From contig NZ_VOEJ01000002.1 of assembly GCF_007846085.1 (NCBI RefSeq), positions 248,001-312,000 on the forward strand: 64,000 nt of DNA, written 5' to 3'. Positions within the stretch are counted from its first letter, which is position 1, and every line of letters starts with the position of its first letter. Made by a program: the position numbers and the translations under genes. The DNA is from Mucilaginibacter pallidiroseus (lineage in GTDB: Bacteria > Bacteroidota > Bacteroidia > Sphingobacteriales > Sphingobacteriaceae). Under the pieces are notes generated by a model. That model was given only the letters and a program-made list of their open reading frames with translations. It did not search any database and had not been told where the DNA came from. This document shows, piece after piece, positions 27,535-37,200 of this stretch.

Positions 27535-27620
27535 GTCATTGCGAGCGTTAGCGTGGCAATCTCGTCGCGTTTATATGGCCGGCGATGAGATTGCCACGTC
27601 GCTGCGCTCCTCGCAATGAC
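27535..27620. repeat. REP-like palindromic repeat, copy A
   Basis: The unit begins GTCATTGCGAGC and ends GCTCCTCGCAATGAC, so its ends are inverted repeats. The interior carries GAGATTGCCACGTCGCTGCG. It is 86 bp long and lies between convergent genes. Related units occur at 29769, 29867 and 29976. Confidence 0.85.
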
Positions 27621-27647
27621 GCGGTTAATCGTGCGCTGATCCCAATC

Positions 27648-28919
27648 TTAATCAATCCACTCAAACTTAGTATAAGGCACCAAAACGTCGGGGATTTTGA
27701 TACCTTTTTCAGTTTGGTTGTTCTCTAACAAGGTAGCCACAATGCGCGGCAGGGCCAGGGCGCTACCGTTGAGCGTATGGGCCAATTGCGTTTTACCTTC
27801 CGCATTGCGGAAACGAAGTTTTAGTCTATTGCTTTGAAACGTTTCGAAGTTGGATACTGATGATACCTCCAACCAGCGTTGTTGTGCTGCGCTCCAGGTT
27901 TCCATATCGTAGGTTAGTGCGCTTGCAAAACCCATGTCGCCGCCACAAAGGCGCAAAACACGGTACGGCAAGCCCAACTTTTGTAACAAGCCCTGCACGT
28001 GTGCACTCATGCCTTCCAACACATCGTATGAATTATCAGGGTGCACTACCTGCACAATCTCCACTTTATCAAACTGGTGCAAACGGTTTAGTCCACGCAC
28101 ATGCGCACCGTATGAACCAGCCTCACGACGGAAGCATGGGGTATGCCCGCAGTGCTTTACAGGCAATTCCTCACCTTTCAATATCACATCACGAAATATG
28201 TTGGTAACAGGTACCTCTGCAGTTGGTATCAAAAATAACTTATCCTCACCTACAAAATACATCTGCCCTTCTTTGTCAGGTAGTTGGCCGGTGCCAAAGC
28301 CCGATGCCTCATTAACCATAAGCGGTACGCTCACTTCGCTGTAACCGGCTTTCTCGGCCTCGTCAATAAAAAAGTTTATTAGTGCGCGTTGTAGTTTGGC
28401 GCCTTTATTTTTGTAAACAGGGAAGCCCGCGCCGGTAATCTTAACGCCTAATTCAAAATCGATTAAATTATACTTGGCAGCTAATTCCCAATGGGGTAAT
28501 GCGCCTGCAGGTAATTCTGGTTTGCTCCCATTTTCGAGTACCACTTCGTTTTCTTCCGGCGTTAAACCTTTGGGTACTGATGAGTGAGGCAAGTTGGGCA
28601 ATAAAACAAGTTTGTCCTGCAGCTCAACCTCTACGGCAGCAAGCTCCTCACCTAACTGTTTTATTTCCTCTTTCCATTTACCGGTGTTGGCTTTAATGGT
28701 TTCGGCTTCGTCTTTTTTACCATTGCGCATCAACTCGCCAATTTGCTTGGCAGCTGCGTTAGCCTGCGACGATACGTTATCTAACTGGTTTTGTGTTTGG
28801 CGGCGTTTTTCATCCAATCCAATCACGTCCTCTACCAATTCGGGCTGTTTAAAATTCTTAACAGCCAAACGTTCTAAAACCTTTTCGCGGTTATCGCGGA
28901 TATAACTAACTTGCAGCAT
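27648..28919 (-). CDS. serS: Serine--tRNA ligase
   Basis: This class II synthetase charges tRNA-Ser and tRNA-Sec. The 423-residue protein starts with the long coiled-coil tRNA-binding arm (about residues 1-110, heptad-like with LDEKRRQTQNQLDNVSSQANA). The catalytic core contains PTAEVPVTN (motif region), CFRREAGSYGAHVRGLNRLHQF (motif 2, split around GAHVRG) and TLNGSALALPRIVATLLEN (motif 3 with its Arg). Length and ordering match bacterial SerS. The flanking gap upstream has no other feature of note. Confidence 0.97.
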   Translation of the reverse strand: MLQVSYIRDNREKVLERLAVKNFKQPELVEDVIGLDEKRRQTQNQLDNVSSQANAAAKQIGELMRNGKKDEAETIKANTGKWKEEIKQLGEELAAVEVELQDKLVLLPNLPHSSVPKGLTPEENEVVLENGSKPELPAGALPHWELAAKYNLIDFELGVKITGAGFPVYKNKGAKLQRALINFFIDEAEKAGYSEVSVPLMVNEASGFGTGQLPDKEGQMYFVGEDKLFLIPTAEVPVTNIFRDVILKGEELPVKHCGHTPCFRREAGSYGAHVRGLNRLHQFDKVEIVQVVHPDNSYDVLEGMSAHVQGLLQKLGLPYRVLRLCGGDMGFASALTYDMETWSAAQQRWLEVSSVSNFETFQSNRLKLRFRNAEGKTQLAHTLNGSALALPRIVATLLENNQTEKGIKIPDVLVPYTKFEWID

Positions 28920-29029
28920 TGTTTTTTATTTAACAGGCAAATATAACAGTTTGCAGTTTGTAGCAGGCAGTTTGCAGTTTTTTTGTAGGCGCACCGGCGA
29001 ACTGCAGACCGGCAACTGCAAACACAAAA

Positions 29030-29749
29030 ATGACCGGAAAACTTTACTTAGTGCCCACTCCTATAGGTAATCTTGAAGACATGACCTTCAGGGCTATCCG
29101 TGTTTTAAAGGAGGCTGATCTAATTCTTGCCGAAGACACACGCACATCGGCACCAATGCTTAAGCACTTTGATATTCAAAATAAGGTGTTTGCACACCAT
29201 CAGCACAACGAGCATCAATCCAGCAACGAGATCATCAAGTTTTTGCTTATGGGCCAAAACATCGCGCTGATTTCTGATGCAGGTACACCGGCTATTTCGG
29301 ATCCCGGTTTTTTCCTGGTGCGCGAGGCATTGAAGTTTAACATAGCTGTTGAGTGCCTGCCTGGTGCCACCGCCTTTGTGCCTGCGCTGGTAAACTCAGG
29401 TTTCCCTACCGACAAGTTTTGCTTTGAAGGCTTCCTACCATTAAAAAAAGGCCGCCAAACACGTTATAGACAATTGGCTACAGAAGAACGCACGCTGATA
29501 CTGTATGAGTCGCCGCACCGTTTATTAAAGACACTCGATGAAATGGCCGAGCATTTCGGGGCCGACAGGCAGCTTTCGGTATCTCGCGAGCTTACCAAAA
29601 TGTTCGAAGAAACGGTACGCGGCACCGTAACCGAAGTAAAAACACACTTTGAGAACAACCCGCTAAAAGGCGAGTTTGTGATATGCGTAGCCGGCGCAGA
29701 GCCGGTCGAGAAGAAAAAGAAAAAATACGTGGATGATGAGGATGAGTAA
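29030..29749 (+). CDS. rsmI: 16S rRNA (cytidine-1402 2'-O)-methyltransferase
   Basis: RsmI methylates the 2'-O of C1402 in 16S rRNA using S-adenosylmethionine, fine-tuning decoding. The 239-residue protein starts MTGKLYLVPTPIGNLEDMTFRA and has EADLILAEDTRTS, LISDAGTPAISDPGF and CLPGATAFVPALVNSG, all TP-methylase (tetrapyrrole fold) signatures specific to RsmI. FEGFLPLKKGRQTRY and LYESPHRL complete the family pattern. A Lys/Asp-rich tail ends the protein. It precedes three REP-like repeats and lnt. Confidence 0.96.
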   Translation: MTGKLYLVPTPIGNLEDMTFRAIRVLKEADLILAEDTRTSAPMLKHFDIQNKVFAHHQHNEHQSSNEIIKFLLMGQNIALISDAGTPAISDPGFFLVREALKFNIAVECLPGATAFVPALVNSGFPTDKFCFEGFLPLKKGRQTRYRQLATEERTLILYESPHRLLKTLDEMAEHFGADRQLSVSRELTKMFEETVRGTVTEVKTHFENNPLKGEFVICVAGAEPVEKKKKKYVDDEDE

Positions 29750-29768
29750 TATGATCAGCCAGTTATAT

Positions 29769-29841
29769 GTCATTGCGAGCTGCAGCGAAGCAACCTTATC
29801 GCTTGTTTAATTAACGTAAGGCGATTACTACTCGCTATGAC
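29769..29841. repeat. REP-like palindromic repeat, copy B (shorter)
   Basis: The unit begins GTCATTGCGAGCTGCAGCGAAGC and ends CTCGCTATGAC; it is 73 bp and more diverged than the others. It belongs to a run of three units in the gap between rsmI and lnt. Confidence 0.8.
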
Positions 29842-29866
29842 ATTATAGAGATATAAATAAAAGAAT

Positions 29867-29950
29867 GTCATTGCGAGCGGCAGCGAAGCAATCCCGTCGC
29901 TTGCTTAGTGCACGCCAGGATTGCCACGTCGCTACGCTCCTCGCAATGAC
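29867..29950. repeat. REP-like palindromic repeat, copy C
   Basis: The 84-bp unit runs from GTCATTGCGAGCGGCAGCGAAGC to GCTCCTCGCAATGAC. It is nearly identical to copy D apart from a few bases in the middle. Confidence 0.85.
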
Positions 29951-29975
29951 ATTAAAGGCAAAACATAGAAACCGT

Positions 29976-30061
29976 GTCATTGCGAGCGGCAGCGAAGCAA
30001 TCCCGTCGCTTGCTTAGTGAACGCGAGGTGATTGCCACGTCGCTACGCTCCTCGCAATGAC
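29976..30061. repeat. REP-like palindromic repeat, copy D
   Basis: The 86-bp unit runs from GTCATTGCGAGCGGCAGCG to GCTCCTCGCAATGAC and ends 16 bases before the lnt start codon. Its position means the lnt leader RNA carries, or begins just after, a long hairpin. Confidence 0.85.
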
Positions 30062-30077
30062 ATATTTATATAATATA

Positions 30078-31682
30078 ATGAAAAAAAACATACTCCTTTC
30101 TATACTCTCCGGGTTATTGCTTTGGATAGCCTGGCCGCCTACGTCATATACCACTATCCTGCTGTTTGTGGGGCTGGTGCCTATGCTAGTGGCGATAGAA
30201 AACATCATAAAATCCACCGCGGCTAAAAAGGGCAAAAAGATCTTTAATATCACCTTTCTTGGCTTTTTTATATGGAACACGCTATGCATTTACTGGGTTT
30301 ATAATGCACTTAAAATGATAGGGCCAATTGTGGCGGCCCCAATTACGCTTATACCTTACGCGCTTGGGCCTTTGCTTATGAGCACCGCATGCTGGCTTTA
30401 TTACCGTATGAGGCTGGCTAGTAGTCGGCCTATATCTTTAGTTGCACTAGTTTGTTTTTGGATAGGTTATGAGTACCTGCACCAAAGTTGGGACCTGAAC
30501 TTTCCCTGGATGACACTTGGCAATGGTTTTGCCGTTTCGCACCAATGGATTCAGTGGTACGAATATACGGGCGTTTACGGTGGCACCATCTGGATATGGA
30601 CAGTTAACATCCTTGCATTCCTTATATATATTGGCTTGCGCGAGGCGCAAACATCAAAGTTGCGTATTAAGCTTTTTACCGCTTTAGCGCTCGTATTGAT
30701 ATTACCGCTCGGCCTGTCGCTTTACAGGTATTATAATTACCAGGAACAAACCAATCCGTCAAACGTGGTGGTTGTGCAGCCCAATATCGACCCATATGAA
30801 AAATCGGGCAGCATTCCGGTCTACACGCAAATACAAACGCTTACCCAACTATCCGACTCACTGGGCCAGCGCAACACCGAATTTTTCATCTGGCCCGAGA
30901 CTGCCATACCGCAGTATATCGACGAGGAGCATATGCTAACCGACAATAACTATTTGCAGGTAAAGCGCTTTTTAAATAAGTACAAAAATGGCAACGTTAT
31001 AACCGGCGGCGAAACCTACCGCACATATGCAAACCGCGTTAATGCAACGGCTTCACCAATGCCAGGCGGTGGTTTTTGGGATCACTACAGCTCGGCCATT
31101 AATATCGAAAATTCATCAAAACTACAGTTCTACCATAAATCACGGTTGGTGCCAGGTGCGGAGTCGTTACCATTTGGCAGCACCTTTTCGTTTTTAAAAC
31201 CGGTATTTGAGCATTTGGGTGGGGCAACCGGCAACTACACCATGCAGGACAAACCGGGTGTTTTTTACAGCCAAAGTGGAATTGGTGCGGTACCTGTTAT
31301 TTGCTACGAATCTATCTGGGGCAACTGGGTGGCCAGCGCCGTAAAAGACGGCGCGCAATTTATTGCCATAATCACTAACGACGGTTGGTGGGAAAATACA
31401 TCCGGAAAAGATCAGCACCTAGATTATGCCAAATTACGCGCAATCGAAACGCGCAGATGGGTATGCCGCTCGGCCAACACCGGCATTTCGGCATTTATCA
31501 ATCAGCGTGGCGACGTGGTTAAACGCTCAGAGTGGTGGGTTAAAACAGCCCTAAAGCAGGATATTAATTTAAGCAGCGATATTACCTTTTACGTTGAGCA
31601 TGGCGACTACCTGCCAAAAGCAGGTACAATCCTGGCGCTAATGGGCATTGTATTCGTAATCATAAAACTGAGAAGAAAATAA
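30078..31682 (+). CDS. lnt: Apolipoprotein N-acyltransferase
   Basis: Lnt adds the third acyl chain to the N-terminal cysteine of lipoproteins at the inner membrane. The ATG at 30078 gives MKKNILLSILSGLLLWIAWPP, the expected first helix; the ATG at 30057 lies within the preceding repeat and is unlikely. The 534-residue protein has several N-terminal membrane segments and a C-terminal nitrilase-fold domain with FFIWPETAIPQ (catalytic Glu), HKSRLVPGAE (Lys) and PVICYESIWG (Cys). A final hydrophobic segment follows near the C-terminus. All catalytic residues are present. Confidence 0.95.
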   Translation: MKKNILLSILSGLLLWIAWPPTSYTTILLFVGLVPMLVAIENIIKSTAAKKGKKIFNITFLGFFIWNTLCIYWVYNALKMIGPIVAAPITLIPYALGPLLMSTACWLYYRMRLASSRPISLVALVCFWIGYEYLHQSWDLNFPWMTLGNGFAVSHQWIQWYEYTGVYGGTIWIWTVNILAFLIYIGLREAQTSKLRIKLFTALALVLILPLGLSLYRYYNYQEQTNPSNVVVVQPNIDPYEKSGSIPVYTQIQTLTQLSDSLGQRNTEFFIWPETAIPQYIDEEHMLTDNNYLQVKRFLNKYKNGNVITGGETYRTYANRVNATASPMPGGGFWDHYSSAINIENSSKLQFYHKSRLVPGAESLPFGSTFSFLKPVFEHLGGATGNYTMQDKPGVFYSQSGIGAVPVICYESIWGNWVASAVKDGAQFIAIITNDGWWENTSGKDQHLDYAKLRAIETRRWVCRSANTGISAFINQRGDVVKRSEWWVKTALKQDINLSSDITFYVEHGDYLPKAGTILALMGIVFVIIKLRRK

Positions 31683-31685
31683 GCC

Positions 31686-32540
31686 TTATGCTTCCTGCCG
31701 GTTGATGATGAATTCCAGCAAATCGTTGATAGGCTGTTTCATGATCTTACCAACCTGCACATTGTTGATACCACATATGGCCTTAAGCTCATCCTTAAAA
31801 ACAGATGCAATCGAGCCTACAAAGTGGCACTTATATTTATCGTAATTGGAGTAGCATTTTATATTAGTATCCACAAACTCCTGTAGGGCATTTTGCAGTA
31901 AGTCCTGCCCGTAAGATGTATGTCTTATATCAGAGAGAAATTTTGAGAACGAAGCCAGGTAAGAATTGGCGCGCTGTTTTTGGTAAACGTTTTTTATGAC
32001 GGTTTCCTTGTCCAGGTGATAAGCGTCTTTGAAGCGCTCATTGATATCAGCAGGCATCCTGCCATACAAATAATCAGTAATCAACGCCTTACCAAACCAG
32101 GTGCCCGAACCTTCGTCGCCCAAAACATAACCCAGGCCATGCTGCCCGTCATGTATTTCCTCACCGTCGAAAAAAGATATGTTTGAGCCGGTGCCCAATA
32201 CGCAGCAAAAGCCTTTTTCGTGCCCGCAGGTAGCATAGGCTGATGCCAGCAGGTCGCTATCGATACTGATGTATGATTTGCCAAAAAAAACGCTTAGCGC
32301 GTTCGATACTATTTCGTGCCTGTCGGCGCTTGAGCATCCTGCGCCGAAAAAGTAAATTTCGGTAATATTGGGTGCATACGCTATCATATCCGGCAATTGC
32401 TCCTGTATAATCTTGGCAATTTCCTTTTCTGTTAAAAAGTAAGGATTTAACCCGGCAGATTTAAACGCTATAGGTTCGCCGTTGGGATTAGATAGTAACC
32501 AGTCTGTTTTTGTTGATCCGCTGTCTGCAACTAAAATCAT
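31686..32540 (-). CDS. BadF/BadG-type N-acetylglucosamine kinase-like ATPase
   Basis: The 284-residue protein opens with the actin-fold phosphate-1 loop LVADSGSTKTDWLL and has a phosphate-2-like VLGTGSNISFFDG and a DEGSGTWFGKAL segment. These define the BadF/BadG/BcrA/BcrD ATPase family; soluble members of this size are usually annotated as N-acetylglucosamine kinases in cell-wall sugar recycling. The substrate is therefore an inference from size. Its start codon overlaps the stop of the upstream response-regulator gene by 4 bp, so the two are translationally coupled. Confidence 0.85.
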   Translation of the reverse strand: MILVADSGSTKTDWLLSNPNGEPIAFKSAGLNPYFLTEKEIAKIIQEQLPDMIAYAPNITEIYFFGAGCSSADRHEIVSNALSVFFGKSYISIDSDLLASAYATCGHEKGFCCVLGTGSNISFFDGEEIHDGQHGLGYVLGDEGSGTWFGKALITDYLYGRMPADINERFKDAYHLDKETVIKNVYQKQRANSYLASFSKFLSDIRHTSYGQDLLQNALQEFVDTNIKCYSNYDKYKCHFVGSIASVFKDELKAICGINNVQVGKIMKQPINDLLEFIINRQEA

Positions 32541-32920
32541 GCAATAAGTTCTTCGAGAGCCTGGTGTGTTAGTGGCTTATGAATGAATTGAGCAACGTAT
32601 TTGTTTTGAGTGGATTTGCTCATGTCAGTTGGGTCAAGGGATGACGAAAGCATGAATATTTTCACAGCTTCTTTGTTCTCCATGTGGATCTTTTCAAACT
32701 CATGCAAAAATTCAAACCCCGACATTTGAGGCATACGTATGTCCAAAAAAATAACATCAGGTACAACGCTGCCATTTTGTAAAGCTTCAATAGCCTCTGT
32801 TGGCGATTGATGCACTACAATAGTTTCGGCAAAGTTGCCGCTTTCCAATATCTTGCGCGTTACAAAATTATCGATGTAGTTATCATCGATGAGCAAACAT
32901 GTTTTAAAGCGCACAGGCAT
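32537..32920 (-). CDS. Single-domain response regulator
   Basis: The 127-residue protein is a lone receiver domain. TCLLIDDNYIDNF carries the acidic pair, VIFLDIRMPQMSGFEFL carries the phospho-acceptor Asp, MLSSSLDP supplies the switch Ser, and FIHKPLT carries the conserved Lys. No output domain follows. Such CheY-type proteins in Bacteroidota act through other partners. No kinase gene lies next to it. It overlaps the sugar-kinase gene by 4 bp. Confidence 0.92.
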   Translation of the reverse strand: MPVRFKTCLLIDDNYIDNFVTRKILESGNFAETIVVHQSPTEAIEALQNGSVVPDVIFLDIRMPQMSGFEFLHEFEKIHMENKEAVKIFMLSSSLDPTDMSKSTQNKYVAQFIHKPLTHQALEELIA

Positions 32921-32960
32921 CCTTTAACTTAACTTAAACTATTTAACAAGTATAAATATT

Positions 32961-34280
32961 TTATTGAATATTTATACTATTTGTTATTTGTTTCAGTGTG
33001 ATTTCGGCCATCTTTGACTGGTATAGTGCAGAGTAAAATACCGACTGTGCATTTAAAAAGTTACGCTGTGCCTCGCGAATTTCTAATGGTGTAATATTGC
33101 CTAAGCGATACTTTTCAAGAGATATTTGCATGCTTTTACGGGCAAGCTCAACATTGCTGCGGCCAAGCTTTATAAGGTCGAGACCTGACAGATAAGCTAC
33201 GTAAAAATTACTGATCTGCGCCTCAACATCCAATTGGGTTTGCTTGGCACTCAACTCGGCATTGCTTATCTGCAGTTTTGCCACACGCTCGCGCCGCCAT
33301 TGGTTAAAGCCATCAAAAATATTTATAGAAGCCGTAAAGCCGTAATTTAAACCACGCGCATTTTGCCTTAGTGTAAAGCCCGCAGGTGTGCTACTATTGC
33401 TAAACTGGTAGCCCGATGTTAACCCTACAACGGGGTACCGGGTAGATTTTACCTGCCTTAAATTGATTTCGGCAAGGCGCTTGTTTATTTGCGAAGCTAT
33501 AATAGCCGGGTTTTGCGTTTGTGCCTTGGAGATAACGTCGCCTAACAAAAGCTTGTCATCAACAATGATCGTATCGCCCACCTCAAAATCTGTTTGCAGG
33601 TTGCGGATAAGCAACTGGTTAAGTTGAATTTTAGTTGTTCGATACTGCTGTAACTGGCTTATCAATGCAGCTGTATCTGTGTTTAAATTTACCTGCGCGG
33701 TGTAAACATCCAGTTTAGATACCCTGCCTACTGTAAACTTATCGTTAGTGTAACGCAATTGCGTGCGCGATATATCAATAGCACCCTCAAGCGCCCGTAT
33801 TTGCCCGCGCTGGCTTATCAGGTTATAATAGGTGTTAATTACGTTAGCAATGGTACTTTGTATCGTGTCCCGCAGACGCACGCCGCCAAGTTTGTCCAGT
33901 TGTTTAAGCTGATCGTAATTGGCAAACATGGCAAAGCCGTCAAAAACAGTCCAGTTAAGGTTTACGCCATAATTATTATTTGTGCTATGGGCGTTACTTA
34001 TGTTTCGTGCGGTACCGTCTGTACGGGTTTGGTTAGTAGTTTGTATACCATTGGTATTGGTGTAATCACCAGAAACTACCGGCAGGAAGCCGGCATTACC
34101 TAACGTTACGTTGGTAGATGCAATAGTTTGGTTATTTTGCGATAGCTTAATGTTGTAATTATTCTGTAAAGCAATTGCCACCGCATCTTTCAAACTAAGC
34201 TTTGGCAACTCCTGTGCGCTTGCTGTAAATGCCGTACTTACAGCGCAAAAAATCAAGCAAATGGTTTTATTGATCTTCAT
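32961..34280 (-). CDS. TolC-family outer-membrane efflux protein
   Basis: This is the outer-membrane channel of a tripartite RND pump. From the ATG at 34280 the product is 439 residues with a signal peptide (MKINKTICLIFCAVSTAFTASA); an ATG at 34298 would overlap the pump gene. The mature part shows the two OEP repeats, with LSLKDAVAIALQNNYNIKLSQ at the start of the first and GDVISKAQTQNPAIIASQ at the start of the second, and long alpha-helical barrel segments. It is the last gene of the three-gene efflux operon, starting 4 bp after the pump stop. Confidence 0.92.
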   Translation of the reverse strand: MKINKTICLIFCAVSTAFTASAQELPKLSLKDAVAIALQNNYNIKLSQNNQTIASTNVTLGNAGFLPVVSGDYTNTNGIQTTNQTRTDGTARNISNAHSTNNNYGVNLNWTVFDGFAMFANYDQLKQLDKLGGVRLRDTIQSTIANVINTYYNLISQRGQIRALEGAIDISRTQLRYTNDKFTVGRVSKLDVYTAQVNLNTDTAALISQLQQYRTTKIQLNQLLIRNLQTDFEVGDTIIVDDKLLLGDVISKAQTQNPAIIASQINKRLAEINLRQVKSTRYPVVGLTSGYQFSNSSTPAGFTLRQNARGLNYGFTASINIFDGFNQWRRERVAKLQISNAELSAKQTQLDVEAQISNFYVAYLSGLDLIKLGRSNVELARKSMQISLEKYRLGNITPLEIREAQRNFLNAQSVFYSALYQSKMAEITLKQITNSINIQ

Positions 34281-34284
34281 GTGC

Positions 34285-37200
34285 TTAAAGTTTTTCAATT
34301 AGTAAAGGCTGTTTTGGTTCTTCAACCTCTTCCTGTTCGTGATCAGGGTCGCGGCGCGTTTTCGCTGCAAATACCATGTACATAGTTGGGATAACGTAAA
34401 GCGTTAGCACCAGCGAAAATAACATACCGCCTATAATTACAATACCCAAGGATACACGACTTTTGGCACCCGCCCCAAGGGCAAGCGCAATTGGCACCGA
34501 TCCTAATACAACGGCTAAACTGGTCATCAAAATAGGGCGCAAACGTGCTGTTGCCGCCTCTACCACCGCCTCGTACTTGCTTAGGCCGTGCTCCATACGC
34601 TGGTTAGCAAACTCAACAATCAGGATACCGTTTTTGGTAACAAGGCCAACCAAAGTTATAATGCCTATCTCACTGAAAATATTAAGCGTTTGGTTAAAGA
34701 ACCATAATGAAAGAAACGCCCCCGACACCGCCAGTGGCACGGTTAGCATTACAATAAATGGGTCAATGAAGCTTTCAAACTGTGCGGCCAGTACCAGGTA
34801 TATCAGCAATAGTGCAAAGCCAAATGCGAAAAGAATGTTTGATGAACCTTCGGCGTAATCTCGTGACGGGCCGGTAAGGTCGGTGCTAAAAGTGTCATCA
34901 AGCAGTTTTGCCTTGATGCGTTCCATCTCGGCAATACCATCACCAACAGTGTTGCCCGGCGCAAGCCCGGCCTGTACCGTGGCCGACTTGTAACGATTAA
35001 AGTGATAGATGGATGGTGGCGTAGCGCTTTCGGCAACTTTAACCACGTTATCTAACTGCACCAGCGTTCCTTTCGAGCTGCGCACATAAACTGATTTTAA
35101 GTCAAGCGGCTGATCGCGGTTGGCACGATCTACCTGTGCAATTACCTGGTATTGTTTACCATTTATCAGGAAATAATCTAACCTGCCGGCGCTGTAATAT
35201 AGTTGCAGTGTTTGGGCAATATCCGCGACTGATACCCCTAAATCCCGCGCACGGTCGCGGTCGGTTGTAACGCGTAGTTCGGGCTTTGTAAACTTCAAGT
35301 TTACGTCAGATCCCTGGAAAACCGGGCTTTTAGAAACCTCTGCAAAAAACTCGGGCAGTACCTTACGTATCTTTTCAAAATCCTGGTTTTGAATTACAAA
35401 CTGCACGGGCAATGACGTACGCGCACCGCTACCACCGCCGCTAATGGTTTGCTCCTGCACCACAATGGCCCGTGCATCGGGCATTTTTCTTAATTTTGCA
35501 TTCAGCCAATCGGCAATTTGCTGCTGGCTGCGTTCACGTTTATCCGGCGCTACCAAACCTATACGCCCGAAACCCGAGTTGGCCGAACCACCACCGCCGA
35601 AAGATGGCGATACAATTTCGATGTTAATGTTTGATTCAGGAATAGAGTCGGTAACCAGCTGGGCAACCTTATCCATGTAATTGGTCATGTACTCGTACGT
35701 GGCACCTTCCGATCCCGTAACAGAGTAACGTAGTAAGCTGCGATCGTCAAGCGGGGCAAGCTCTGAAGGGGTCACCTTTACAAGAATGCCCGTGATCAAA
35801 AACGATGCTGCCAGAATAACGAAAGACACCCAGCGCTTTTTCATAAAGCTTACCAAGGTTTCGGTATAACCATTGGTCATGGCTTCAAAGAACGGTTCGG
35901 TTTTCTCGTAGAATTTTGATTTCTTTTGATTTTTACGGATCAGCTTAACGTTAAGCATCGGCGTTAAGGATAACGATACAAAGGCCGATATCAATACCGA
36001 TCCAGCTACCACCACCGCAAACTCCCGGAACAAACGGCCCGTGAAACCCTGTAAAAATATAATGGGCAAAAACACGGCAGCCAGCGTTACCGATGTGGAG
36101 ATTACCGCAAAGAAAATCTCTGCCGAACCCTCAAACGCCGCCTTACGGATAGCCATGCCATCCTCTATTTTTTTGTAGATATTCTCTGTGACTACAATAC
36201 CATCATCCACCACCAAACCTGTGGCCAGCACTATACCCAACAAGGTTAGGATATTGATAGAAAAGCCGAACACATACATGATAAAGAATGCCCCTATCAA
36301 TGACACCGGTATATCTATCAGCGGGCGGAAAGCAATAAGCCAATCCCTAAAGAAAAGATAGATGATGATAACCACCAATATAAATGATATCAGCAAGGTT
36401 TCCTTTACCTCCGTTATGGAGTTGTTGATGAAGCGGGTATTATCAAGTGCTACCTTAACGGTAATGTCCGGTGGTAAATCTTTTTTAATCTGCTCGAGGC
36501 GGATGTAAAAGTCTTCCGCTATTTGTACGTAGTTGGCGCCCGGCTGCGGCACAACGGCCAAACCCACCTGCGGCACGCCTGATTCCTTAAAGGATGTTTC
36601 CTCGTTTGCCGAGCCCAATACGGCATATCCAATATCGCTCAGCCTTATCACACGGTTGCTGTCGGCACGGATGATCAGGTTATTAAAATCCTTTTCATTG
36701 GTTAACTTACCAAGGGCGCGTATGGTAATCTCGGTATTGTTACCTTCAATTTTACCTGCAGGCAACTCCACGTTTTCACGGCCCAAAGCAGTGCCTATGT
36801 CTGTAGCGGTAAGCCCTAACGCCGAAAGCTTGGCAGGATCAATCCATAGGCGCATGGCATACTGGCGCTGGCCCTGTATATTTATTGCACTTACGCCGGG
36901 TATGGTTTGTAAACCCTCCTGCAAAACGTTCTCGGCAAAATCATTAACCTGGGTTATGTTACGGGTTTTACTGCTAACTGTAAGGGTAATGATCTGATCG
37001 GCATTTGCATCAGCCTTTGTTACAACCGGCGGCGCGTTAATATCTTGCGGCAGCTGGCGCTGGGCCTGGCTTACTTTATCGCGCACGTCATTGGCCGCCG
37101 TTTCCAGGTCGGCATCAAGATTAAACTCCACCGTAATGTTACTGCTACCTACCGAACTCGTTGAAGATATGTTACGGATACCCGGCACACCGTTTATGGC

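Noticed and set aside
27535-30061. CRISPR array
   Set aside because: The repeats are few, long and self-complementary, unevenly spaced, and no cas genes are near.
36533-36997. 154-residue plus-strand frame
   Set aside because: It is antisense to the RND pump porter region and shows no family pattern.
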